The notes beneath the pieces are model-generated. The model did not search any database. It worked only from the letters and a program-made list of their open reading frames with translations, and was not told the origin of the DNA. A stretch of DNA of 19,116 nucleotides from positions 1 through 19,116 of the forward strand of contig VBEI01000034.1 in the NCBI GenBank assembly GCA_005882715.1, read 5' to 3'. This stretch comes from Chloroflexota bacterium (GTDB lineage: Bacteria; Chloroflexota; Dehalococcoidia; SM23-28-2; RBG-16-64-32). This document shows, piece by piece, positions 12,635 to 19,116 of the stretch. Both the position numbers and the translations under genes were made by a program. Within the stretch, counting starts at the first letter, position 1. Every line of letters begins with the position of its first letter.

Positions 12635-13987
12635 TTACGGCTGCCAGCTGATCTCGTACAGCCGGACGGCGTCTTCGAAGCCGCGTAGGACGTTCTCGCC
12701 GCGGTCGGCGAAGAGGAAGCCCTTGCCCGAGCAGAGGCCACGCACGACGTCCGAAGCCAGGATCTCGCCGCTCTTCGCGTGAGAGGCGATTCGCGAAGCC
12801 ATGATCACGGTCGCGCCGAAGAGGTCGCCCCCCTCTTCGATCGGCTCGCCGGCGTTCAGGCCGATGCGAACATGTATCGGTTCCTTATCGGGGTCCGCGC
12901 CCGCCCCGTGGTGCAGTTCCTCGAATGCCCGTTGCAGCGTGATCGCGCACTCTACCGCGCCGGCCGGCGATGCGAAGGAGGCCATGAATCCATCTCCCAT
13001 CGACTTCACCTCCGACCCGCCGTGCGCGCGCAGGACGTCTCTAGTCAGATTCTCGTGTTCACGCAGCACGTCGCGCCCGGCCTTGTCGCCGAGGCGATGC
13101 ATCATAGGAGTGTGCTCGACCATATCCGTGAACAGAATCGTCCGAACTCCCGATTCGTCGCGGCGCCCTTCGCCCCGACCTCGTTCCGTGCCTCTCGTTT
13201 CCGTCCCGAGCAGATCGCCGATCGCGCCTATGAGTTTGGTCAGGTCAGCGACAGGCATCCCTTCGAGCATAGCAAGCCGCGCGTCCGGTATCCGAACAGC
13301 CATGTCGCGGGCCGATTCAAGATACTGTCCGGATACTCCCGAATGCTGGACGATCAGCGTGGGCATACTCAGTTGCGACAGAAGCTCCGTAACGTCATCG
13401 TGCCGCGCCCCTTCTGAAATCAATTGCAGCGTTTCCTGTGTCACGCAAGCATCAAGGAACTTGACCACAGGCCGACCTTCTTCACGGCCAACCCCGTAAA
13501 TCATGAACGCCAGGTACTCCAGGAACGCGTCCCACTCCGTCGTCAACTGGTCCAGCACCCGCATCTGCGGGATGTTGAAGAAGTCCTCGGTCCGCGCCTG
13601 CGTGTCGTCCAGGATCAGGTGACTCACGCGGTCCGAGTTCCTTACGCCATAGGTGACCGCAAGCGGCCCGCCCCAGCCGATCCCGTGCAGCGCGAACCGC
13701 TCGACTCCCAGCTTTTCCACGACCGCCTCGAGGTCCAGCAGCCGCGTCTCCAGCGAGAAGTCCTGCACATTGCGGTCGGAAAGCCCGGTCCCGCGCGGGT
13801 CGTACTGGGCGACGGTCCAGTTCTCGGCCAGCTGATCGAAGAACTCGCTCCCCTGGCTCCATTCGAGCTGGCTGTGCACGAACGGCAAGCTCGGAACGCG
13901 CACGATCCACGGCGACCCTTTTCCGGCCGTCCCGAAAGCGATGCGAACACCATCTCGCGTCGTGGCGTACTGCATGCGCAGTTCCAT
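12635..13987 (-). CDS. Alpha/beta-hydrolase-like domain fused to a class III adenylate/guanylate cyclase
   Basis: 450 residues. Residues 1-260 have the alpha/beta-hydrolase fold (YDPRGTGLSD at 62-71, LHGIGWGG at 100-107). The nucleophile elbow G-x-S-x-G is GIGWG here, so the catalytic Ser is Gly104, and the usual C-terminal catalytic His is not evident near 243-250. Residues 281-450 are a cyclase domain that would make cAMP or cGMP from NTP. Metal-binding Asp288 (LFTDMVEHT) and Asp332 (SMGDGF) are present, as are Lys328 for adenine selection and Arg399. The usual Asn before it (VNxAAR) is Ile395. It is likely a cytoplasmic dimer in which a dead hydrolase domain senses a ligand. The start is ATG 13987; a second ATG lies four codons in. 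Confidence 0.88.
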   Translation of the reverse strand: MELRMQYATTRDGVRIAFGTAGKGSPWIVRVPSLPFVHSQLEWSQGSEFFDQLAENWTVAQYDPRGTGLSDRNVQDFSLETRLLDLEAVVEKLGVERFALHGIGWGGPLAVTYGVRNSDRVSHLILDDTQARTEDFFNIPQMRVLDQLTTEWDAFLEYLAFMIYGVGREEGRPVVKFLDACVTQETLQLISEGARHDDVTELLSQLSMPTLIVQHSGVSGQYLESARDMAVRIPDARLAMLEGMPVADLTKLIGAIGDLLGTETRGTERGRGEGRRDESGVRTILFTDMVEHTPMMHRLGDKAGRDVLREHENLTRDVLRAHGGSEVKSMGDGFMASFASPAGAVECAITLQRAFEELHHGAGADPDKEPIHVRIGLNAGEPIEEGGDLFGATVIMASRIASHAKSGEILASDVVRGLCSGKGFLFADRGENVLRGFEDAVRLYEISWQP

Positions 13988-13993
13988 GCCGCC

Positions 13994-14002
13994 AGTATCT
14001 CA
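13994..14002 (-). promoter_or_regulatory. Possible extended -10 for a leaderless cyclase transcript
   Basis: The minus strand reads TGAGATACT, ending 6 nt before the cyclase ATG, which has no Shine-Dalgarno. The hexamer GATACT is a weak -10. Confidence 0.3.
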
Positions 14003-14046
14003 TATCTAGGGCATAGCCCTGCCAGTGTTGTGTCAGTAGTTGGTCT

Positions 14047-14129
14047 GTCATTCTGAGCCGAGTGGAGAGGCGATCGCCGGCAGCGGGGTGAGGGCGAAGC
14101 CTGTCCTGAGCGCGGCCGAAGGGAATCTC
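14047..14129. repeat. Palindromic interspersed repeat (GTCATTCTGAG ... CGAAGGGAATC type)
   Basis: GTCATTCTGAGC at the left and CGAAGGGAATCTC at the right enclose a GC-rich core with a nested CCTGTCCTGAG. ATTC/GAAT at the ends are inverted. It fills most of the gap between the cyclase and the frameshifted GNAT gene. Confidence 0.5.
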
Positions 14130-14160
14130 TGGCTATGCCAGGCAGCGATGCGCGATGCCG

Positions 14161-14777
14161 TTACAATGCGCGCCGCAGCATCCTTACCCCCGGCGATCCA
14201 TAGACTCGCTCGAACTCGGCGTCTCGCTTCTCGATCACCACTCGGAACCCGCACTTCTCGTAGGCCCGCTGCGCCGGGTCGTTCCCGATCAGCACGCCGA
14301 TGTCTGCGGTCGTCGCGCCGCGCTTCCTGCCCATTTCCAGCATCTCGTGTACCAGCCGCTCCACGAGCCCGCGCCGGCGGAACTCCGGCTTCGTCGCCAC
14401 GTGCTCGACCACCCAGGCGCCCGGCTCGTGCTCCATGATGATCCCCATGATCGACTTCGACCGCTCCCAGCCGGCCGCGATATCTTCCGGCGTCCGGCCG
14501 ATCTTCTGATTCACCTCCGCCGCGCCCGCCATCATTGACACCGGCCCGAGCTCATTCTCGAAGAAACCGCACATCCCTGCCGCCGGCACCCCGTCCACCT
14601 CGGCCACCTTGAACAGGGCTCCAGATATCGGAGCACGTCCTCCTCGCTGCCGCCGACGTTGATGTCCCACATCCCCTTCGGCAAATGCGACCGGTTCGCC
14701 GCCATCACCACCCATGCCACAAACGGAATGTGCTCCCTGCGTGCCTCCACTATCTGTACTTCGGTCGCTGTCGTCAT
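14161..14777 (-). pseudogene. GNAT family acetyltransferase, frameshifted
   Basis: The N-terminal half begins MTTATEVQIVEARREHIPFV at an ATG (14777) with GGAAGGAGG upstream, and runs to about EEDVLRYLE. The C-terminal half continues in another frame from about LFKVAEVDGVPAAGMCGFF and contains the acetyl-CoA loop EFRRRGLVERLVHEML and the end motif NDPAQRAYEKCGF. The switch lies at about 14612-14630 and needs one extra nucleotide (or 3n+1) to restore the frame. Some residues between YLE and the LFKVAEVDG strand also seem to be missing compared with the family. It is either a genuine pseudogene or an assembly/sequencing error. The reading order and strong start signal show it was a real gene. 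Confidence 0.8.
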
Positions 14778-14800
14778 CTCGGGCCTCCTTCCGCGCTGCG

Positions 14801-14806
14801 ATTATA
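14801..14806 (-). promoter_or_regulatory. -10 hexamer TATAAT of the frameshifted GNAT gene
   Basis: The minus strand reads TATAAT 23 nt upstream of the ATG. A possible -35 (ATGACA, spacer about 15) would be supplied by the edge of the adjacent repeat array. Confidence 0.45.
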
Positions 14807-14820
14807 AGTCACCGTCCACA

Positions 14821-15135
14821 CTGTCATCCTGAGAAACGAAGGATCTGTCGGTGGATCACCCGCCCCTTGCCCAGCCACCCGCGACATCTTCGCCTTAGAC
14901 CGCCTCCTCACTGTCATCCTGAGAAACGAAGGATCTGTCGGTGAATCACCACGCCCTTCGCCCACCCGCCTGCGACATCTTCGCCTTAGACCGCCTCCTC
15001 ACTGTCATCCTGAGAAACGAAGGATCTGTCGGTGAATCACCACGCCCTTCGCCCACCGGCCCGCGACATCTTCGCCTATAAGCCCATCCCTCCACACCGT
15101 CATCCCGAGGAACGAAGGATCTGTCGGAGTGTCAC
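14821..15135. repeat. Tandem array of about 90-bp units built on a GTCATCCTGAG/CGAAGGATC palindrome
   Basis: Units start at 14821, 14911, 15002 and 15097 (periods 90, 91, 95; the last is partial, about 40 bp). Each begins with CTGTCATCCTGAGAAACGAA then GGATCTGTCGG, in which ATCCT and AGGAT are inverted. Each continues with a C-rich stretch and CGACATCTTCGCC. Units 2 and 3 are nearly identical, and unit 4 is diverged. The gene-free gap 14778-15282 consists of the GNAT promoter, this array, and about 130 bp without recognisable features before the uvrB promoter. Confidence 0.92.
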
Positions 15136-15264
15136 CAAGCGCTCCGTTACATCGGTGTGCGACACTCAGCCCCGGTTCGCTTCCTGCCGTCTTGCGCAGA
15201 CGCCTACACGCTCACAATTCGCCAACGATCAGTGTCGCTACTGACACGCCGCAGTCAGAACGCT

Positions 15265-15273
15265 TGATACAAT
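15265..15273 (+). promoter_or_regulatory. Extended -10 element for a probably leaderless uvrB-fusion transcript
   Basis: TGATACAAT ends 9 nt before the ATG at 15283; no Shine-Dalgarno is present. CTGACA at 15241-15246 is 21 nt upstream, too far for a good -35. Confidence 0.5.
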
Positions 15274-15282
15274 ACACATGCC

Positions 15283-17706
15283 ATGGGCACCTTCTTCCAC
15301 CCGATAACCCTCGTCGGCCCGGACGGCGAGGAGACCGTCGAGGCCCTCGTCGACACCGGAGCCTCGTTCACGACTGCGCCCCGCTCGCTCCTCGAGCGCC
15401 TTGGCGTCGAGCCCCATCGTAGGGCTCGCCTGCGCCTCGCGGACGGGCGCGTTGGGGAATGGGACCTGGGTCGCATTACCGCTCGAATTGACGGGCAGGA
15501 AGAGGAGACCCTGTGCCTCTTCGGGACTGAGGAGGCACCCGCTACGATCGGCGCTTATACCCTCGAAGGACTCCTGCTCGGAGTCGATCCTCTCGGCGAA
15601 CGGCTCATCCCTCGCGAAGGCTTCCTCATGACCCTCACCGACACCCAATTCCATCTCAACGCCGAATTCGAAATGACCGGCGACCAGCCCGACGCGGTCG
15701 CCAAGCTCGTCGAGGGCCTCGACAAGAAGTACAAGCACCAGACCCTCCTCGGCGTCACCGGCTCCGGCAAGACGTTCAACATGGCAAACGTAATCGCACG
15801 CGCCAACCGCCCCACGCTCGTGCTCTCGCCGAATAAGACGCTTGCAGCACAGCTCTACTCCGAGTTTCGCGATTTCTTTCCCGAAAACGCGGTGGAGTAC
15901 TTCGTCTCCTACTATGACTATTATCAGCCGGAGGCTTATATCCCGCGCACGGATACGTATATCGCCAAGGACGCGGACATTAATGAGGAGATCGATAAGC
16001 TGCGGCATGCGGCCACCAGGGCGCTGTTTCAGCGGCGGGATGTGGTCATTGTGGCGTCGGTTTCGTGCATTTATGGTCTCGGTGAGCCTTCCGAGTACTA
16101 CAACTTCGTGCTGCGCTTCCGAAAGGGCGAGGCCGGGAACAGGCAGCGGGCGCTGCGCAAGCTCGTCGATATGCAGTACGAGCGGAACGACAACAACCTC
16201 GTGCGCGGGCGGTTTCGGCTGCGTGGGGATACGCTGACCGTCATGCCGGCGTATGAGGAGCTGGCGGTGCGCGTCGACTTCTTCGGGGACGAGGTCGAGC
16301 GGATCATGCAGCTCGACCCGCTGACCGGCGAGATCCTCTCGGAGACCGATTACATCGAGATCTACCCGGCCAAGCACTTCGTGACGTCGGCGGACAAGCT
16401 CGAGCTGGCGATCGCGGACATCGAGGCGGAGCTGGCCGAGCGCTACCAGATCCTGACCGAGCGGGGACGGCTGCTCGAGGCCCAGCGGCTCCTCGAGCGT
16501 ACCCGCTACGACGTCGAATGCCTGCGCGAGCAGGGGTATTGCTCCGGCATCGAGAACTACTCGCGCCACCTCGCCCGCCGCGCCGCCGGCAGCACGCCGT
16601 GGACGCTGCTCGACTATTTCCCCGACGACTGGCTGCTGTTCGTCGATGAGTCGCACATGACGATCCCGCAAATCCGCGGCATGTACTACGGCGACATCAA
16701 CCGCAAGCAGACGCTGGTGGACTTCGGCTTCCGCCTGCCTTCGGCGCTCGACAACCGGCCGCTGAGCTTCCAGGAGTTCCTGTCGCACATCCACCAGGTG
16801 ATCTACGTCTCCGCGACGCCCGGCCCCTGGGAACACGAGCACAGCGAGCAGGTCATCGAGCAGATCGTCCGCCCGACCGGCCTCGTCGACCCGACGGTCG
16901 AGGTGCGTCCGACGAAGGGCCAGATCGACGACCTGATGAGCGAGATCCGGCTGCGCGTCGAACGCGGGGAACGCGTTCTGGTCACGACGCTGACCAAGAA
17001 GATGGCCGAGGACCTGGCGGACTACCTGCTCGAGATGGGGATGAAGACCCACTACCTCCACTCCGAGATCAACACGTTCGAGCGCGTCGAGATCCTGCGC
17101 GACCTCCGCCTCGGCATCTACGACGTCGTGGTCGGCATCAACCTGCTGCGAGAGGGGCTCGACCTGCCGGAGGTGAGCCTCGTCGCGATCCTGGACGCCG
17201 ACAAGGAGGGCTACCTGCGGTCAGAGTGGTCGCTGATCCAGACGATGGGCCGCGCCGCCCGCCACGTGAACGGCACCGTGATCATGTACGCAGACGTGAT
17301 GACCGACTCCATGCGCCGCGCGATCGAGGAGACCACACGCCGCCGCCGCATCCAGGAGCAGTACAACGAGGAGCACGGCGTGCAGCCGGAGGGCATCAGC
17401 AAGGCGATCCGCGACATCACGGACCGCGTGCGGCAGGTGGCGGAGGAGAAGGCCGAGTACAACACCGGCGACATCCCGAAGGAAGAGATCGCGCGGCTGG
17501 TGAAGGAGTTCGAGAAGCAGATGAAGGAAGCCGCGAAGAACCTCGAGTTCGAGAAGGCCGCGCTGCTACGAGACCGCGTCGTCGAGCTACGCCGCGAGCT
17601 GGTCGGCGACGAAGAGGGCCTCGAGGCGATCGCCGCGCTCCGCCGCGGCGCCGGCGGCCCGATGTCGCGCCTGCGGCAGGGCCGCGCGCGCCCGCGGCGG
17701 CGCTGA
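15283..17706 (+). CDS. uvrB: Retropepsin-like aspartic protease domain fused to excinuclease ABC subunit UvrB
   Basis: 807 residues; UvrB alone is usually about 660-700. Residues 1-115 look like a clan AA (retroviral-type) aspartic protease: ALVDTGASFTTAPRSLLERLG with catalytic Asp24-Thr-Gly, then LADGRVGEWDLGR and an LGVDPLGERLIP ending. Residues 116-807 are UvrB, the damage-verifying helicase-like subunit of nucleotide excision repair. Motifs: EMTGDQPDAV, Walker A GVTGSGKT (157-164), YYDYYQPEAYIP in the beta-hairpin region, VDESHMTIPQIRGM, ATPGPWE, a QTMGRAARH motif VI, and the C-terminal UVR motif NLEFEKAALLRDRVVELRR. Native uvrB could also start at ATG 15628 (residue 116; weak GCGAAGG upstream), but the frame is open from 15283 and the promoter lies before that. 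The fusion boundary has no stop. Confidence 0.92.
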   Translation: MGTFFHPITLVGPDGEETVEALVDTGASFTTAPRSLLERLGVEPHRRARLRLADGRVGEWDLGRITARIDGQEEETLCLFGTEEAPATIGAYTLEGLLLGVDPLGERLIPREGFLMTLTDTQFHLNAEFEMTGDQPDAVAKLVEGLDKKYKHQTLLGVTGSGKTFNMANVIARANRPTLVLSPNKTLAAQLYSEFRDFFPENAVEYFVSYYDYYQPEAYIPRTDTYIAKDADINEEIDKLRHAATRALFQRRDVVIVASVSCIYGLGEPSEYYNFVLRFRKGEAGNRQRALRKLVDMQYERNDNNLVRGRFRLRGDTLTVMPAYEELAVRVDFFGDEVERIMQLDPLTGEILSETDYIEIYPAKHFVTSADKLELAIADIEAELAERYQILTERGRLLEAQRLLERTRYDVECLREQGYCSGIENYSRHLARRAAGSTPWTLLDYFPDDWLLFVDESHMTIPQIRGMYYGDINRKQTLVDFGFRLPSALDNRPLSFQEFLSHIHQVIYVSATPGPWEHEHSEQVIEQIVRPTGLVDPTVEVRPTKGQIDDLMSEIRLRVERGERVLVTTLTKKMAEDLADYLLEMGMKTHYLHSEINTFERVEILRDLRLGIYDVVVGINLLREGLDLPEVSLVAILDADKEGYLRSEWSLIQTMGRAARHVNGTVIMYADVMTDSMRRAIEETTRRRRIQEQYNEEHGVQPEGISKAIRDITDRVRQVAEEKAEYNTGDIPKEEIARLVKEFEKQMKEAAKNLEFEKAALLRDRVVELRRELVGDEEGLEAIAALRRGAGGPMSRLRQGRARPRRR
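17521..17706 (+). repeat. Direct repeat copy A (3' end of uvrB)
   Basis: The last 186 nt of uvrB, encoding the UVR motif and basic tail, recur at 18591-18776. By direct comparison 162 of 186 bases are identical, including an uninterrupted 55-bp core (17576-17630 / 18646-18700). The methyltransferase gene lies exactly between the copies. Confidence 0.95.
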
Positions 17707-17710
17707 GCGC

Positions 17711-18589
17711 GTGGCATACCGACTGGGCAATCGCCTGCTACCGGTCTACAGCCGGGTGTCAGGTGCCCTAAGGGGACGCGGGCTCGGCCGCATCGGCCCG
17801 CTCCATCTTACCCACGAGTGGCTGCTGGCGAAGCTGAACGAGGGGTTGGTTGATGTACAGGGACACAAGATGCTCCTCGACCCGATCGACACGCTCGGGC
17901 TCTCCGTGCGTGATGTTTGGGAACCGCTTGAGACGAAGGTAGTACAGAATGAAGTGAGACGCGGCTCGGTCGTCCTGGACATAGGAGCGCATATCGGCTA
18001 TTACACGCTGATGATGGCTAGGCTCGTCGGTTCTCGTGGACGAGTCTTCGCCTTCGAGCCCAACCCAGCCAACTACGATCTCCTGCGAAGGAATATCCAG
18101 ATCAACTCATACCGCAATGTGACCGCCGTGAACAGGGCGGTCTCGGACATGCAAACAAAGACGAGGCCGCACCCCTCGGAGGACAACAGCGGTGACCATA
18201 GGATTTACGATTCGAAAGACGGCCGCCGGTCCGTTGAGGTGCGATCCATCGGGCTCAACTCCTACTTCCGGCGATACACGCGGCGCATCGATTTCATCAA
18301 GATGGATATTCAGGGCGCCGAGCCCGGCGCGATCCGAGGCATGAGCTCGCTGTTGCAATCACACCATCCGCGCATGGTAGTCGAGTTCTGGCCTTTCGGC
18401 CTGACACGCTTTGGCGTGAGCGGTATGGAGTTCCTGGAGCTGCTTATGAGCTTCGATTACGAGCTCTTCGAAGTCGATGAACGCACAAGCTCGATCGAGC
18501 CGGCGGACATCAACGCCCTCGTCGCCGCCTACGACCCGGACGACGAGTTCCGGCACACGAACGTCCTCTGCGTGCCGGGAGCGGCCTGA
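17711..18589 (+). CDS. FkbM family SAM-dependent methyltransferase
   Basis: 292 residues with a GTG start 4 nt after the uvrB stop. FkbM-type enzymes O-methylate sugars, lipids or polyketides. Visible: SAM motif I VVLDIGAHIGYYTLMMARL, the acidic GRVFAFEPNPANYDLLRRN, and RRIDFIKMDIQGAEPGAIRG, the family hallmark (D-x-x-G-x-E). There is no signal peptide or membrane helix. Codon use is more mixed and AT-richer than the flanking uvrB 3' end, and the gene is bracketed by a 186-bp direct repeat, so it is probably an inserted cassette. Its stop is one base before the ATG of the duplicated uvrB end. The substrate cannot be told; no glycan or lipid synthesis genes are visible beside it. Confidence 0.9.
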   Translation: MAYRLGNRLLPVYSRVSGALRGRGLGRIGPLHLTHEWLLAKLNEGLVDVQGHKMLLDPIDTLGLSVRDVWEPLETKVVQNEVRRGSVVLDIGAHIGYYTLMMARLVGSRGRVFAFEPNPANYDLLRRNIQINSYRNVTAVNRAVSDMQTKTRPHPSEDNSGDHRIYDSKDGRRSVEVRSIGLNSYFRRYTRRIDFIKMDIQGAEPGAIRGMSSLLQSHHPRMVVEFWPFGLTRFGVSGMEFLELLMSFDYELFEVDERTSSIEPADINALVAAYDPDDEFRHTNVLCVPGAA

Positions 18590-18590
18590 G

Positions 18591-18776
18591 ATGAAGGACG
18601 CCGCGAAGGACCTCGAGTTCGAGAAGGCCGCCCTGTTCCGCGACTGCGTCGTCGAGCTACGCCGCGAGCTGGTCGGCGACGAAGAGGGCCTCGAGGCGAT
18701 TGCGGCGCTGCGCCGCGGAGGCGGCGGGCCGATGTCACGCCCCCGCGCGGGCCGGGCGCGGCTACGGCGGCGCTAA
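18591..18776 (+). CDS. Stand-alone UVR-motif peptide, duplicate of the UvrB C-terminus
   Basis: 61 residues, beginning MKDAAKDLEFEKAALFRDCV and ending in an Arg-rich tail. It matches residues 747-807 of the UvrB fusion at 53 of 61 positions. The UVR motif is a short coiled coil that in UvrB contacts UvrC; alone it might bind UvrC or do nothing. The frame is intact with its own TAA stop, although 24 base changes separate the copies. About half of those are synonymous, which hints at some past constraint. It also serves as direct repeat copy B around the methyltransferase. It is probably a remnant, but an expressed peptide is possible because it is one base behind the methyltransferase stop. 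Confidence 0.75.
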   Translation: MKDAAKDLEFEKAALFRDCVVELRRELVGDEEGLEAIAALRRGGGGPMSRPRAGRARLRRR

Positions 18777-18781
18777 GCAAC

Positions 18782-19116
18782 GTGTCAGCAGGTAACCCGA
18801 CGATGCAGACTTCACAATCGCGGTCCGCGGTGCGTGCGGCACTGTCGACTGCCTCAGCGCTTGGCCTCACGGCCGATGACGCGGTCGTTCTTCACAACTC
18901 GAACCGGCTCGTCCTCCGGCTGATGCCTTGCGACGTCGTCGCCAAGGTCGCGACCAAGGCGTATCAAGCGAGCGCAGAGACAGCCGTTGAGCTTGCTCAG
19001 CGGCTCGCGGAGACCGACAGCCCGGTAGCTGCGCTTGAGCCTCGAGTGGTGCCACGCGTCTACGTGCGTGACGGCTTTGTAATCGACATGTGGACCTACT
19101 ACGAATATATGCCGTC
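18782..19116 (+). CDS. Aminoglycoside phosphotransferase-like kinase, C-terminus beyond window
   Basis: Open frame from GTG 18782 (or ATG 18803) to the window end, 111 codons. The visible part reads ALGLTADDAVVLHNSNRLVL, then MPCDVVAKVA, LAQRLAETDSPVAALEPRV and YVRDGFVIDMWTYYEY. This matches the N-terminal lobe of the APH/choline-kinase-like phosphotransferase family (VVAKVA carries the ATP-binding Lys). The catalytic HGD and DFD motifs would lie past the edge, so the substrate and activity are open. No Shine-Dalgarno decides the start. It follows the duplicated uvrB end by 5 nt. Confidence 0.75.
   Translation, partial: MSAGNPTMQTSQSRSAVRAALSTASALGLTADDAVVLHNSNRLVLRLMPCDVVAKVATKAYQASAETAVELAQRLAETDSPVAALEPRVVPRVYVRDGFVIDMWTYYEYMP

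Noticed and set aside
14821..15135. Possible CRISPR array
   Set aside because: Units are about 90 bp and similar along their whole length, without short identical repeats separated by unrelated spacers; no cas genes are present.
14714..15244. Short plus-strand frames through the tandem repeats
   Set aside because: They are translations of the repeat unit (for example HPEKRRICR repeated) with no start signals.
15238..17061. 607-codon open frame on the minus strand opposite uvrB
   Set aside because: It mirrors the GC-biased third positions of uvrB, has no recognisable domain and no ribosome-binding site; uvrB motifs are intact on the plus strand.
18477..18776. Longer 99-residue version of the UVR peptide
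   Set aside because: The extra N-terminal part is the methyltransferase gene read in another frame; the ATG at 18591 matches the duplicated segment exactly.

Overview
The window is high-GC and bacterial. Several features point to the Chloroflexota, probably an uncultured or environmental lineage: the gene families, small palindromic interspersed repeats, an αβ-hydrolase/adenylate-cyclase fusion, and a structured leader before a pantothenate cluster. This assignment is inference from gene style; there is no rRNA or other phylogenetic marker in the window. No tRNA, rRNA, CRISPR array or complete transposase gene is visible.

Layout. 1-214 (-) is the N-terminal part of a DUF2007-like protein. 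312-1316 (-) is a DmpA-type P1 peptidase. A sortase (1506-2243, +) and a small zinc-ribbon protein (2396-2611, +) follow, ending at a good intrinsic terminator. A thiolase (2692-3936) runs the other way. 4165-4335 is a 56-residue GTG-start gene. 4470-7414 is a rearranged pantothenate locus. It has a leader with a terminator/antiterminator arrangement, a chimeric panD stub fused to the tail of a short-chain dehydrogenase, an intact panB, and two truncated tandem copies of the panC 5' end in front of a full panC. That panC itself carries an in-frame repeat-derived insertion. Next come a GNAT acetyltransferase, a Nudix hydrolase (-), and yebC-ruvC-ruvA (Holliday-junction set without ruvB), then an RraA-family protein and a calcium-binding-repeat surface protein. 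On the minus strand follow the hydrolase-cyclase fusion and a frameshifted GNAT gene. A roughly 90-bp tandem repeat array precedes uvrB. The uvrB reading frame has a retropepsin-like aspartic protease domain fused in front. The right end holds an FkbM-type methyltransferase squeezed between uvrB and a second, diverged copy of the last 186 nt of uvrB, then the start of an aminoglycoside-phosphotransferase-like gene that runs off the window.

How the genes fit together. panB and panC make pantothenate from ketoisovalerate and beta-alanine. The adjacent panD has lost its catalytic body, so beta-alanine must come from elsewhere if the assembly is right. yebC-ruvC-ruvA and uvrB are DNA-repair and translation-support housekeeping genes. 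The sortase and the surface protein are both cell-envelope functions but are 10 kb apart.

Recurring theme: repeat-driven remodelling of housekeeping genes. Palindromic repeats sit inside or beside panC, ruvA, the cyclase and the frameshifted GNAT; gene ends are duplicated (panC 5' end, uvrB 3' end); and two genes are in-frame chimeras (panD-SDR, protease-uvrB). A second theme is promoters with an extended -10 (TGN-TANNNT) placed 6-9 nt before start codons that lack a Shine-Dalgarno sequence, which suggests leaderless transcripts.
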